Source of the DNA: Achromobacter mucicolens
GTDB lineage: Bacteria > Pseudomonadota > Gammaproteobacteria > Burkholderiales > Burkholderiaceae_B
NCBI RefSeq assembly: GCF_902859725.1
Contig: NZ_CADIJP010000003.1
Span: 330,665-394,664 of the forward strand
Length of the DNA stretch: 64,000 bases
Direction: 5' to 3'
A program made the translations under genes and the position numbers. Below are positions 1-9,159 of the stretch, piece after piece. How positions within the stretch are numbered: the first letter of the stretch is position 1; each line of letters opens with the position of its first letter. Under the pieces are notes generated by a model. That model did not search any database, was not told where the DNA came from, and was given only the letters and a program-made list of their open reading frames with translations.

Positions 1-556
1 ACACGCCGTAGATCCCGAACTGCGCGCCCGAATCCGCCCAGATGCCAGGACCGCTGCCTTGGGTGCTGGAGGTCGGCGCGTTCTGAACGGTGATTGTCCC
101 GCCGTTGTTGTTGATGGTGATGGTGCCGCCGTTGCCGCCGTTCGTCGCATTGTTGCTGGTGTCGCTGGACCCCATGCCGCCCGTCAGGCGAACGAAGATG
201 CCGCCCTGCGGGACGCTCGGCTGCAACACGGCGCCGTTGTTGACCACCGTGTAGTTGCCGCCATAGCCGCCGACGTTGTCGCCGGTGCCGGCGCTGGCGG
301 TGTTGACGACACTGACCTGTGCACCCGATCCGCCCTGGCTGGACGAAATGGTGCAGGTGGTGGAATTGGCAGGGTTGGTGTCGACCGAAGGACAACTCAA
401 TGCCGCGACGGCGGGCTGCGCCATGACGAGCCCCACGGCAGTGACGGAGAGCATCTCACGCCAGTCCGGGGGACGTGGCAGCGAACGGCGTGGTTCCAGC
501 GCCCCAACAACAGTGGCCCTGGCTCGCAAAGGTCGCTTTGCGGTCGGCTTTCCCAT
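1..556 (-). CDS. autotransporter N-terminal part (partial, runs off left edge)
   Basis: Reading the complement from the ATG at 556-554 gives an open frame of 185 codons with no stop before the window edge. It starts MGKPTAKRPLRARATVVGAL, has a hydrophobic stretch MLSVTAVGLVMAQPAVA near residues 35-51 that ends in a plausible signal peptidase site (AVA/AL), and continues as a Gly/Asn/Thr/Ser-rich passenger containing GGNGGTITINNNGGTITVQN. A long basic N-terminal extension before the hydrophobic core, followed by such a low-complexity beta-helical sequence, is typical of autotransporters. A GAGGGGA ribosome binding site lies just upstream on the minus strand. It diverges from the complete autotransporter at 956. 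The beta-barrel domain would be outside the window, so the family call rests on the N-terminus only. Confidence 0.7.
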   Translation of the reverse strand, partial: MGKPTAKRPLRARATVVGALEPRRSLPRPPDWREMLSVTAVGLVMAQPAVAALSCPSVDTNPANSTTCTISSSQGGSGAQVSVVNTASAGTGDNVGGYGGNYTVVNNGAVLQPSVPQGGIFVRLTGGMGSSDTSNNATNGGNGGTITINNNGGTITVQNAPTSSTQGSGPGIWADSGAQFGIYGV

Positions 557-955
557 CGTCTTCCCCTCGGTGCGAGCCGTAACAACGGGCCGCATAAGTT
601 TTCTGATTGATTCTGCTCCGGACGTTTTTTACCAGTGACGCTTGCCTTTGCACAGCGCTGTTGCACTTCAAGCCGCCCGCCTGTTGCCCCGCCGCCATGC
701 GATCGTCGCGAACCGGTCCGCATCGAATTGCCTCAAAAATTGGGCTTAATTCCGCGAATGACGACCGGCGGCCCGGTGATATAGTCCGACCGCCTCATGC
801 GAATGCCGTAGGCGGCATGTCGACCTGTCGTACCCGAGCACTCGGGAGGATCGCCGCCCGGATCCACCACCATCAATGAATCAGCGCTGCCTCAGTTGTC
901 AGCGAACGCCGGCTCCGGGCCGGCCGACCAATGGGCGCGCAAAGGGAAAGCAACG
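557..955. promoter_or_regulatory. shared intergenic region between divergent autotransporters, with two perfect inverted repeats
   Basis: This 399-bp gap holds no convincing gene. It must contain the promoters of both divergent autotransporter genes. Two short perfect inverted repeats lie on the side of the rightward gene: ATGCCG-TAGG-CGGCAT at 803-818 and CCCGAG-CA-CTCGGG at 833-846. Neither is followed by a T-run, so they are more likely operator-like than terminators. No clear sigma-70 boxes could be assigned by eye. Confidence 0.35.
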
Positions 956-3900
956 ATGAACCGCAGCTATCGGCTCGTCTGGAATCAGGCCTTGCAAATG
1001 ATGCAGGTCGCGCCCGAAATCGCTTCATCCAGATCCTCGGTCCCAGGCAGCGCGACACATTGCGGGACACCACGGCGCTCCCTTCCCCGCGCCGCGCACA
1101 GGGCCAGGCAGATCGCCTTGATGCTCGGCCTGACCTGCGCTTTACCTTCCGTGTGGGCCGCCGGGTGCGCACCCGGCGATGCCAGCGCCTGCGGCGCGGC
1201 CGGCGGCGCGGGTTACCCGGGACGCAGCGGCAACGGCGGGGCGGGCAACGGTCAGGGCGGCGGCTCAAGCGAGCTCGACGCCAATAACGTCACGGTGACG
1301 GTTCCCGGCGGCGCGCCAGGCGCCAACGGCAGCGGCGGCAGCGGCGCCGCGGGCGATGCGGGCGGCAACGCTGCCGGCGGTGCCACCGGCCTGGCTCTCT
1401 CGTCCACCAACGTCGGCGTAAACACAAGCTTCGGCGGAGCCGCGGGCAACGCGGGCGCAGACGGCACCAACTTTGGCGGCGGCGGCGGCGGTGGGGGCAC
1501 CGGGCTGTACTACAGCGGGACCGAGGCGACGATCGATGTCAATGCCGCCATGTCGGGCGGCGCCGGAGGTGCCGGGGGCACCACGTCCAATGGTGCCGTA
1601 GGCAATGCGGGCGCCGGTGGCGGTGGCGGCGCCGGGATGATATCGATCACCACTGGCGCGAATCTCACGTCGCACGGGCTGCTCCAGGGCGGCGGCGGCG
1701 GCGCGGGCGGGCCGGGCGGCTTTGGCGGGGGTGGCGGTGGCGGAGGCGATGGGCTGGTGGTGTTTGGCACTGGCTCCTCCATCCTCAACCTTGGCGAGAT
1801 AAACGGCGGTGCAGGCGGTGCGGGCGGCACAGGCGCCAATGGCAACGGAACCGGCGGTGACGGCGGCGCCGGCGTCAATTTCGCGGGAGGCTACAGCACC
1901 ATACTGAACGCGGGCACGATCACCGGCGGCAGCAGCAACGGCGGGGCGGCGGGCGCAGGCGTGATCGCGCACGGCTTTACCAACATCACGAATGCCGGCA
2001 CCATCGTTGGCGGCGTCGCCAACGGCACGCGCGCGGCTGCCATCCAGTTTGAGGGCTCGGGCAACTCGCTCACGCTGCTCTCGGGCTCCACGCTTTTAGG
2101 CGACCTGGTCATAGCCGCCGGCGCATCTGCCCAGATCAACCCGGCACACCAGGGCCTATCTCTCGGCAATGCCGTGATCCTGACCGACGCCGCATCCGCA
2201 GTCTCCTTCAACACCAGCACGGCCCCCCTCACGCTGACGGGCACCATTTCCGGATTTGGCGGCGTGACCGCGATGGGAGGCACGCTGTCAACGTCGGCCG
2301 TCCACGGCTACACGGGCGCCACGACGATCACGAGCGGCACGCTGGCGCTGACGGGCAACGGCAGCATCGCGGCCTCGTCGGGGCTGGTCAACAATGGCCG
2401 GTTCGATATCTCCGCCACCACCGCAGGCGCTTCGCTCAAGGCGCTTTCCGGCACCGGCGTCATCGAGCTGGGCTCCCAGTCCCTGACCGTGAACAGCGCC
2501 GCTGGCGACTTCAGCGGCGTGATCGGCGGCGCGGGTGGCTTCACGGTGGCGGGCGGCACGCAGACGCTCTCGGGCGTCAACATCTACACCGGTGCGACCG
2601 ACATCGGCAATGGCGCGACCCTCGCGCTGGCAGGCAATGGCAGCCTCGCGGCCTCCAGCGGCGTCATCAACAACGGCACGTTCGACATTTCCGGCACCAC
2701 GGCGGGCGCTTCCGTCCAAGCCCTGACTGGCGCTGGCGCTACCACGCTTGGCTCGCGCACCCTGACGCTGACGAACGCGGCGGGCACGTATGCGGGTTCG
2801 ATTGGCGGAACGGGCGGGATCACGCTGAACGCCGGCACGCAGACGCTGACCGGCAACAACACGTACAGTGGCGCGACCACGATCAATGGCGGCACGCTGG
2901 TGCTGACGGGCAACGGCAACATCGCGGCCTCGTCGGGGCTGGTCAACAATGGCCGGTTCGAAATCTCTGGCACCGCCGCAGGCGCTTCGCTCAAGGCGCT
3001 GTCCGGCACCGGCGTCATCGCGCTGGGCTCCCAGTCCCTGACCGTGAACAGCGCCGCTGGCGACTTCAGCGGCGTGATCGGCGGCGCCGGTGGTTTCACG
3101 GTGGCGGGCGGCACGCAGACGTTCTCGGGCGTCAACATCTACACCGGTGCGACCGACATCGGCAATGGCGCGACCCTCGCGCTGGCAGGCAGCGGCAGCC
3201 TCGCGGCCTCCAGTGGCGTCATCAACAACGGCACGTTCGATATTTCCAGCACCACGGCGGGCGCATCCATCACGGCCCTGACAGGCGCAGGTATCACCAC
3301 GCTCGGCTCGCGCACCCTGACCCTGACGAACGCGGCGGGCACCTATGCGGGCGCCATTGGCGGAACGGGCGGGATCACGCTGAGCGCCGGCACGCAGACG
3401 CTGACCGGCAACAACACGTACAGCGGCGCGACCACGATCAACGGCGGCACGCTGGCGCTGACGGGCAACGGCAGCGCCGCGGCCTCCAATGTCGTCGTCA
3501 ACAACGGCACATTCGATATTTCCAACGCCGCGGCGGGCGCATCAGTCACGGGGTTGTCGGGCAGCGGCGCGGTCGCGCTGGGCAGCCGCACCCTGACGAT
3601 CAGCAACGCGGCGAGCGCCTTCGGCGGCAGCATTGGCGGCACGGGCGGCCTGACGGTGGGAGGCGGCACGCAAACGCTCACCGGCGCAAACACCTATACC
3701 GGCGCAACCACGATCAGCCCGGGCGCCACGCTCGCCATCAACGGCGCGGGCAGCATCGCAGCCTCCAACGGGATCACGAACCTAGGCACGCTGGATATCT
3801 CGGGCACGGCGGCGGGCGCGTCGGTAACGAGCCTGAGCGGCTCGGGGAACGTGGCGCTCGGCGCGCGCACGCTTACGCTGACGAACGCGGCGGGCAATTT

Positions 3901-5701
3901 CTCGGGGGCCATTGCCGGCACGGGCGGCCTGACGCTTAACGGCGGCACGCAGGTCCTGGCGGGCACCAACAACTACACGGGCGCCACCACCATCAACAGC
4001 GGCACGCTTGCCGTCACGGGCAGCCTGTCGTCCGCGTCGAACGTCGTGCTGGCCGGCCCGGGCGCCGCGCTCGATGTGTCGGGCGCCGGCGCGCAGCGGA
4101 TGACCGCGCTGGCCGGCGGGGCGGGCACGCGCCTGCAACTCGGCACAAGCACGTTGACGCTGGATTCGCCGGCCGACAGCACGTTTGACGGCGCATTGAA
4201 CGGCTCTGGCGTCTTCGCCAAACAAGGCGCCGGCATGCTGACACTGAACGGCGACAGCAGCGGTTTCGCCGGCCTCACGCGGGTGGACGGCGGCACGCTG
4301 GCCGTGGGCGATGCCAACCACGACACCGCGCTGCTCGGCGGCAACGTGGCCGTGGGGGCCCAGGGCACGTTGAAGGGTCACGGCACGATCGCCGGCAGCC
4401 TCTTGAACCAGGGCATCGTCATGCCAGGCGGGTCGGTCGGCACGTTGAGCGTGGGCGGCAACTACACCCAGGCCAGCAACGCGACGCTGTCCATCGAGGT
4501 CAATCCGCTGGAAAGCTCGCTGCTGCGCGTCGGTGGCGCCGCCACCCTGGACGGCGGCCTGTCGATCGTCTACGCGCCCGGCACCTATACGGCGCGCCGC
4601 TATACCCTGCTTTCGGCCGCCAACGGCGTCAACGGCACCTTTGCCACGGTGACCAGCACCACGTCCGCCGGCGCGGATCTGTCCACGCTCAACCAGTCGG
4701 TCACCTACGGCGCAAACGAGGTCGGCCTGCAATTGTTCTCCCCCGACGCCCCTGGCTCCGTGATCGTCGCTCCCACCAACACCAGCATCTACACCGCGCT
4801 TGGCACGGCGGCGATCATGCGCGCGCAATCGGTCAACGCGACGCTGCTCGGCCGCTTCGTGCCCTCGCCGCAGACGCAGCCGGCCGCGCGCGGCGCCTGG
4901 ATCGAGGCCACCGGGTCCAGCACGCGCCTGCACGCCGACGACGGGCAGCCTGGCTTCAAGGCAAACCAGTTCGGCTTTCTGGCGGGCAGCGACCGGCGCG
5001 TCGGCGACTACACCGTGGGCCTGGCCGGCGGCTACGCGCATACGTCGCTCGACGAAGACGAGACGGGCAGCTCCGGCGCCACCGACACCGTGCGCCTGGC
5101 CCTCTATGGCGGCCGCGACTTCGGACCGGTCACCGTGTCGGCAACGCTCGGCTATGGCCTGGACTTCCTGTCGCAGAAGCGCCCGTTTGGCGCGTCTGGC
5201 ACCGCGCAAGGCGATCACATCGGGCACGAGATCTCGGCCGCCACCCAGGCCGCCGTGCCGATGCGCGTGGGCAGTATCACGCTGACGCCCGCCGCCGGGC
5301 TGCGCTACGCCTTCTTCCGGGGCGCAAGCTTCACCGAAAGCGGCGCCTCGGCGCAGAACCTGAGCGTCGATTCCGACACCGCGCGCAGTCTTCAGCCCTA
5401 CGTGATGCTCAAGCTGGACAAGACGTTCGGCGAGGGAGAACGCGCCGTCGATGCCCAGTTGCGCGTGGGCTATGCGCGGGAACTGATGGGCACGAGCCGG
5501 CAGGTCACCGTCCTGTCGCAGGACGGCACCCGCTTCGCCGCGCCCGGCGTCGCGCTGCCGCGCAATTACGTCACGGGCGGCGCGAGCATCGGTTTTCGCC
5601 CCTCGAAGGCCACGTCGATCTCGGTGGGTTACGACGCGCTGATCAATACCGGGCACGCGTCGGCGCAAGCGGGGTATGCGCGGTTCGAGTATCAGTTCTG
5701 A
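956..5701 (+). CDS. autotransporter with Gly-rich repetitive passenger and C-terminal beta-barrel domain
   Basis: This 1581-residue protein is a type V secretion autotransporter. The ATG at 956 is preferred over the TTG at 896 because it begins MNRSYRLVWNQALQMMQV, the extended signal peptide region of large autotransporters, and has GGGAAAG upstream. A hydrophobic core (ALMLGLTCALPSVWAAG) follows near residues 60-78. The passenger first has a PGRS-like run of GGAGG and GGGGGGGG blocks (about residues 80-360), then repeats of the passenger-associated transport type (GTLxLTGNNTYSGATTINGG), and then a C-terminal barrel of roughly 280 residues ending in YARFEYQF, with an aromatic last residue. 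It is probably displayed on the cell surface; a role in adhesion or biofilm is inferred only from the family. A hairpin after the stop probably ends its transcript. Confidence 0.9.
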   Translation: MNRSYRLVWNQALQMMQVAPEIASSRSSVPGSATHCGTPRRSLPRAAHRARQIALMLGLTCALPSVWAAGCAPGDASACGAAGGAGYPGRSGNGGAGNGQGGGSSELDANNVTVTVPGGAPGANGSGGSGAAGDAGGNAAGGATGLALSSTNVGVNTSFGGAAGNAGADGTNFGGGGGGGGTGLYYSGTEATIDVNAAMSGGAGGAGGTTSNGAVGNAGAGGGGGAGMISITTGANLTSHGLLQGGGGGAGGPGGFGGGGGGGGDGLVVFGTGSSILNLGEINGGAGGAGGTGANGNGTGGDGGAGVNFAGGYSTILNAGTITGGSSNGGAAGAGVIAHGFTNITNAGTIVGGVANGTRAAAIQFEGSGNSLTLLSGSTLLGDLVIAAGASAQINPAHQGLSLGNAVILTDAASAVSFNTSTAPLTLTGTISGFGGVTAMGGTLSTSAVHGYTGATTITSGTLALTGNGSIAASSGLVNNGRFDISATTAGASLKALSGTGVIELGSQSLTVNSAAGDFSGVIGGAGGFTVAGGTQTLSGVNIYTGATDIGNGATLALAGNGSLAASSGVINNGTFDISGTTAGASVQALTGAGATTLGSRTLTLTNAAGTYAGSIGGTGGITLNAGTQTLTGNNTYSGATTINGGTLVLTGNGNIAASSGLVNNGRFEISGTAAGASLKALSGTGVIALGSQSLTVNSAAGDFSGVIGGAGGFTVAGGTQTFSGVNIYTGATDIGNGATLALAGSGSLAASSGVINNGTFDISSTTAGASITALTGAGITTLGSRTLTLTNAAGTYAGAIGGTGGITLSAGTQTLTGNNTYSGATTINGGTLALTGNGSAAASNVVVNNGTFDISNAAAGASVTGLSGSGAVALGSRTLTISNAASAFGGSIGGTGGLTVGGGTQTLTGANTYTGATTISPGATLAINGAGSIAASNGITNLGTLDISGTAAGASVTSLSGSGNVALGARTLTLTNAAGNFSGAIAGTGGLTLNGGTQVLAGTNNYTGATTINSGTLAVTGSLSSASNVVLAGPGAALDVSGAGAQRMTALAGGAGTRLQLGTSTLTLDSPADSTFDGALNGSGVFAKQGAGMLTLNGDSSGFAGLTRVDGGTLAVGDANHDTALLGGNVAVGAQGTLKGHGTIAGSLLNQGIVMPGGSVGTLSVGGNYTQASNATLSIEVNPLESSLLRVGGAATLDGGLSIVYAPGTYTARRYTLLSAANGVNGTFATVTSTTSAGADLSTLNQSVTYGANEVGLQLFSPDAPGSVIVAPTNTSIYTALGTAAIMRAQSVNATLLGRFVPSPQTQPAARGAWIEATGSSTRLHADDGQPGFKANQFGFLAGSDRRVGDYTVGLAGGYAHTSLDEDETGSSGATDTVRLALYGGRDFGPVTVSATLGYGLDFLSQKRPFGASGTAQGDHIGHEISAATQAAVPMRVGSITLTPAAGLRYAFFRGASFTESGASAQNLSVDSDTARSLQPYVMLKLDKTFGEGERAVDAQLRVGYARELMGTSRQVTVLSQDGTRFAAPGVALPRNYVTGGASIGFRPSKATSISVGYDALINTGHASAQAGYARFEYQF
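2336..4000 (+). repeat. three 555-bp in-frame tandem repeats inside the autotransporter gene
   Basis: The motif GGCACGCTG recurs at 2336, 2891, 3446 and 4001, giving a period of exactly 555 bp (185 codons). Each period splits into half-units of 93 and 92 residues that start G(G/A)TLAL. Units one and two (2336-2890 and 2891-3445) are almost identical at the DNA level, for example in the stretch encoding AASSGLVNNGRF. The third unit has diverged. This suggests recent duplication or gene conversion and makes the array prone to length changes that keep the reading frame. Confidence 0.85.
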
Positions 5702-5713
5702 AATCACGTTCAA

Positions 5714-5750
5714 CTTCAGCGGCCGATGGCCGCGATCTTTCCCACTGAAG
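5714..5750 (+). terminator. candidate terminator after the autotransporter gene
   Basis: A perfect GCGGCC-GAT-GGCCGC hairpin at 5719-5733 lies 18 bp after the stop and is followed by ATCTTTCCC. An outer CTTCAG...CTGAAG pair could extend it. The T-run is weak. Confidence 0.4.
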
Positions 5751-5862
5751 CGGAGCCGAAACTCGCGCACCAAGATTTGTTTCCATTTTTTCCGAACCGC
5801 AAGCATGGCCCGGAAACCGCGCAAATATAATTTCCAGGACTCAAATTCAGCGGAGGTTTGCC

Positions 5863-6471
5863 ATGCGCCATGCAGAAGCCGGTCGTCGTTTCACCCACCC
5901 GTTGCGGCGCGTCGCGCCGTGGTTGGCGTTGGGACTATTGGGCTTGACGTTGTATGGCTGTGCCGCGACCACGCCGCCCAAAGGCGTGACGCCCGTGGGC
6001 GACTTCGACGTGCATCGTTATGAAGGCCGCTGGTTCGAAATCGCGCGGCTGGACCACCGTTTCGAACGCGGCATGACGGACGTCACCGCGCACTACACGC
6101 TTCAGGATGACGGCACCGTGCGCGTCGTGAACCGCGGATTCGACCCGGCCAAGGGGTCGCAAGGCGATTGGCGTTCGGCAGAGGGGCTGGCCCGCTTCAC
6201 GGGAGACCCCTCGGTAGCTTCTCTGAAGGTGTCGTTCTTCGGCCCCTTCTATGGCGGCTACCATGTGGCCGCATTGGATCCGGATTATCGCTGGGCACTG
6301 GTGGTGGGCCCGGATCGCAGCTATGCCTGGATCCTCGCGCGCGACAAGACACTGAATGCGCAGACGCGCGACGACATCCTGAGCCGCGCCAAGGCGTTGG
6401 GCGTGGACACCGACGCGTTCATCTGGGTCAGCCAGGATCGCGAACAGCCGCCGCTGGAACCGGCTTCCTGA
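5863..6471 (+). CDS. blc: outer membrane lipocalin lipoprotein (Blc family)
   Basis: This 202-residue protein starts with a basic region and a hydrophobic segment that ends in the lipobox LYGC, with the lipidated Cys at residue 33. The lipocalin signature follows at YEGRWFEIARLDHRFERG (G-x-W motif), and later WALVVGPDRSYAWILAR matches the conserved strand and C-terminal region of bacterial lipocalins. Blc proteins sit in the outer membrane and bind lysophospholipids or fatty acids, often under envelope stress. A GGAGG ribosome binding site precedes the ATG. The photolyase gene starts 16 bp after the stop, so the two may be co-transcribed. Confidence 0.9.
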   Translation: MRHAEAGRRFTHPLRRVAPWLALGLLGLTLYGCAATTPPKGVTPVGDFDVHRYEGRWFEIARLDHRFERGMTDVTAHYTLQDDGTVRVVNRGFDPAKGSQGDWRSAEGLARFTGDPSVASLKVSFFGPFYGGYHVAALDPDYRWALVVGPDRSYAWILARDKTLNAQTRDDILSRAKALGVDTDAFIWVSQDREQPPLEPAS

Positions 6472-6487
6472 TGCCGCGTCGCGCGCC

Positions 6488-8038
6488 ATGACATCCAAAG
6501 GCGCTGGCGCGCACACCCTGCGCTTGATTCTCGGCGACCAGCTGAACCCGCTGCACAGCTGGTTCGCCCGGACCGATCCAGACGTGGTGTATGTGCTGAT
6601 GGAAGTGCGTCAAGAGACGGACTACGTGCTGCACCACGCGCAAAAAATCCTGGCGATATTCGCCGCCATGCGCGACTTCGCGCGCCATCTGCGCAAGGCG
6701 GGACATCGCGTCAGGTATGTCGCGATCGACAACCCCAGCAACCGGCAGGACATCACCCAAAATCTGGCTGCGCTGATGGCGCACTACGGCGCCCGCGAAC
6801 TGGTCTACCAGCAACCCGATGAATGGCGGGTCAGCCAGGTCCTTGGCGCCTGGAGTGCGACGCAGGCATTCTCCGTGCAGCAGGCCGACAGCGAGCATTT
6901 CCATACGACGCGTGATGAAGTGGCCAGATTCTTCGGCCCCCGCAAGAGCTGGCTCATGGAGACGTTCTACCGCCATATGCGCCGGCGTCACGGCGTATTG
7001 ATGGATGCAACTGGCGAGCCAGTGGGCGGGCGATGGAACTTTGATCACGACAACCGCAAGCCCTGGCCCGGCACCCCGCCGCTGCCGCCCGACGTCCGGC
7101 CGGTGCACGACCATCGCGCGTTATGGGAGACGATCTGTCAGGCAGGCGTGCAGAGCTTTGGAAATCCGCAGGCCGATCAGTTCCGCTGGCCGTTGAATCG
7201 CGCGCAGGCGCTTGAATGGCTGGACCATTTCATCCAGCACACGCTGCCCAACTTCGGGGCCTACGAAGACGCCATGAGCGCGGGCAATCCGCGCCTGTTT
7301 CACTCGCAGTTGTCGTTCGCCCTGAACACGAAGATGCTGCACCCCGCCGAGCTGGTGCGGCAGGCGCAGGCCGCCTACGAAACGGGACAAGCTCCCCTTG
7401 CGGCCGTTGAAGGCTTCATCCGGCAGATCCTGGGATGGCGCGAGTATGTCCGCGGCGTGTATTGGGCGCACATGCCGGGGTACGAGACGCGCAACGCGTT
7501 GGGGCACACGCGCCCGCTGCCGGCTTGGTTCTGGACCGGGCAGACCCGCATGCGCTGCATGAGCGACGCCATCGGCAATTCGCTGGAGAACGCCTACGCG
7601 CACCATATCCAGCGCCTGATGGTCATCGGCAACTTCGCGCTGTTGGCCGGCCTGGACCCTGCCGAGGTGCACCGCTGGTATCTGGGCGTCTACATCGACG
7701 CGTTCGAATGGGTCGAGCTGCCCAACACAGTGGGGATGAGCCAGTTTGCCGACGGGGGCTTGCTGGGCACCAAACCCTATGTCAGCAGCGCGTCATACAT
7801 CGACCGGATGAGCGATTACTGTCACGCGTGTCCGTACGACAAGAAACAGAAGACGGGCGAACGCGCCTGTCCGTTCAACGCCCTGTACTGGGATTTCTTT
7901 GCGCGCCACAGATCGCAGCTTGAGGACAACCGGCGCCTTGCCATGGTGTACCGGCGATGGCAGGACCTTCCCGAGGAGGCGCAGGCCGCGGTGCGTGAGC
8001 AGGCGGCGCTGACGTTGACGCGCCTGGAAGGACTGTAA
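6488..8038 (+). CDS. FeS-type cryptochrome/photolyase family protein
   Basis: This 516-residue protein starts with LRLILGDQLNPLHSW, the hallmark of the prokaryotic (6-4)/FeS photolyase group (PhrB/CryB relatives). The N-terminal half is the Rossmann-like antenna domain. The C-terminal FAD-binding half carries four Cys that fit a [4Fe-4S] cluster: one in RMRCMSDAIGNSLENAY and three in CHACPYDKKQKTGERACPF. Members repair (6-4) photoproducts using blue light, with FAD and often a ribolumazine antenna. The length is normal for the group and no key segment looks missing. Repair versus photoreceptor function cannot be decided from sequence alone. Confidence 0.88.
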   Translation: MTSKGAGAHTLRLILGDQLNPLHSWFARTDPDVVYVLMEVRQETDYVLHHAQKILAIFAAMRDFARHLRKAGHRVRYVAIDNPSNRQDITQNLAALMAHYGARELVYQQPDEWRVSQVLGAWSATQAFSVQQADSEHFHTTRDEVARFFGPRKSWLMETFYRHMRRRHGVLMDATGEPVGGRWNFDHDNRKPWPGTPPLPPDVRPVHDHRALWETICQAGVQSFGNPQADQFRWPLNRAQALEWLDHFIQHTLPNFGAYEDAMSAGNPRLFHSQLSFALNTKMLHPAELVRQAQAAYETGQAPLAAVEGFIRQILGWREYVRGVYWAHMPGYETRNALGHTRPLPAWFWTGQTRMRCMSDAIGNSLENAYAHHIQRLMVIGNFALLAGLDPAEVHRWYLGVYIDAFEWVELPNTVGMSQFADGGLLGTKPYVSSASYIDRMSDYCHACPYDKKQKTGERACPFNALYWDFFARHRSQLEDNRRLAMVYRRWQDLPEEAQAAVREQAALTLTRLEGL

Positions 8039-8157
8039 GACTCGCTCAACGCCAGAGCGCGAATCATTCCGGCGGCATTCATCCTGCGTTAAGGTCGGGC
8101 CGTTATGCTGGGCGCCCAAATATCCCATCGCAAACACCAAGCATCGGAGCTGTACCC

Positions 8158-9144
8158 ATGACACCCCTTCGGCCCGCGCCCGACGCCCCCGAAGATAACG
8201 AACACACGCCGGCAGAGCGCGCTGCCGCCGCCTCCCGCAGCACATGGGTCAGCGTGGGCGTCAATGTGGCGCTTGCGACCGCCCAGATCATCCTGGGCAT
8301 ATTCTCGAAATCCCAAGGCTTGGTAGCCGACGGCATTCACTCGCTTTCAGATCTGGTCGCAGACTTCATTGTGCTGCTTGCCAACCGGCATAGCCAGAAG
8401 GAAGCCGATGCCGGTCATCACTATGGGCATTACCGCTACGAGACCGCGGCGTCGTTTGCGCTGGGCATCTTGCTGCTGCTCGTGGGCGGCGGCATGCTCT
8501 GGGCGGCAATCAGCAAGCTGGAGCAGCCCGGCGCGATCCCGCAGGTGCATGGCATTGCCCTCTGGGTCGTGGGCGCCGCCCTGGTCGCCAAGGAAATCCT
8601 GTTCCGCTACATGCTCGCTGTGGCCAAGCGTGTGAAGTCCAGCATGCTGGTGGCCAATGCCTGGCATGCGCGCTCGGATGCCGCTTCCTCGTTGGTGGTC
8701 GGCATCGGCATCGTCGGCAACCTGCTCGGCTACCCTATCCTGGATCCCGTGGCCGCCGCCATCGTGGGGTTCATGGTGGCAAGAATGGGCTGGAATTTTG
8801 GGTGGGATGCCCTGCACGATCTGATGGACCGTGCGGCCGACGAAGACGAAACCGCAGCCATACGCCGGACCTTGCTGGATACCGCCGGCGTTCAAGGCGT
8901 GCATGACCTGCGGACCCGAAAAATGGGCGACATGATTCTGGCCGATGCCCACCTGGAAATCGACGCGGCGTTGACCGTGGACGAAGGGCACAAGATCGCG
9001 GTCGAGGCCCGCCACCGGGTCATGCAGCGGCACCGTGTATTGAATCTGATGACCCACGTCGACCCCTGGCGGCGCACCGGCGCGCCGGCAAGTTCCGATC
9101 AGGGTGCGTCCGGCATCACGCCCACCATTGCGCAGCAGTCCTGA
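8158..9144 (+). CDS. cation diffusion facilitator (CDF) metal exporter
   Basis: This 328-residue inner membrane protein is a proton-coupled divalent metal exporter. Helix 2 has ADGIHSLSDLVAD and helix 5 has NAWHARSDAASS, which give a likely transport site of His61, Asp65, His170 and Asp174. By alignment with E. coli FieF (Asp45/Asp49/His153/Asp157), the His at the first position is the arrangement linked to zinc selectivity, so zinc is the most likely substrate (inference). A cytoplasmic C-terminal domain of about 90 residues, ending near TVDEGHKIAVEARHRVMQRH, matches the CDF dimerisation domain. The downstream b561 gene begins 15 bp after the stop. Confidence 0.9.
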   Translation: MTPLRPAPDAPEDNEHTPAERAAAASRSTWVSVGVNVALATAQIILGIFSKSQGLVADGIHSLSDLVADFIVLLANRHSQKEADAGHHYGHYRYETAASFALGILLLLVGGGMLWAAISKLEQPGAIPQVHGIALWVVGAALVAKEILFRYMLAVAKRVKSSMLVANAWHARSDAASSLVVGIGIVGNLLGYPILDPVAAAIVGFMVARMGWNFGWDALHDLMDRAADEDETAAIRRTLLDTAGVQGVHDLRTRKMGDMILADAHLEIDAALTVDEGHKIAVEARHRVMQRHRVLNLMTHVDPWRRTGAPASSDQGASGITPTIAQQS

Positions 9145-9159
9145 AAATAAGGAATCCTC

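Noticed and set aside
3782-5824. Antisense frame of 680 codons opposite the autotransporter
   Set aside because: Arg/Ala/Gly-rich shadow of the barrel-coding frame, which has strong family motifs.
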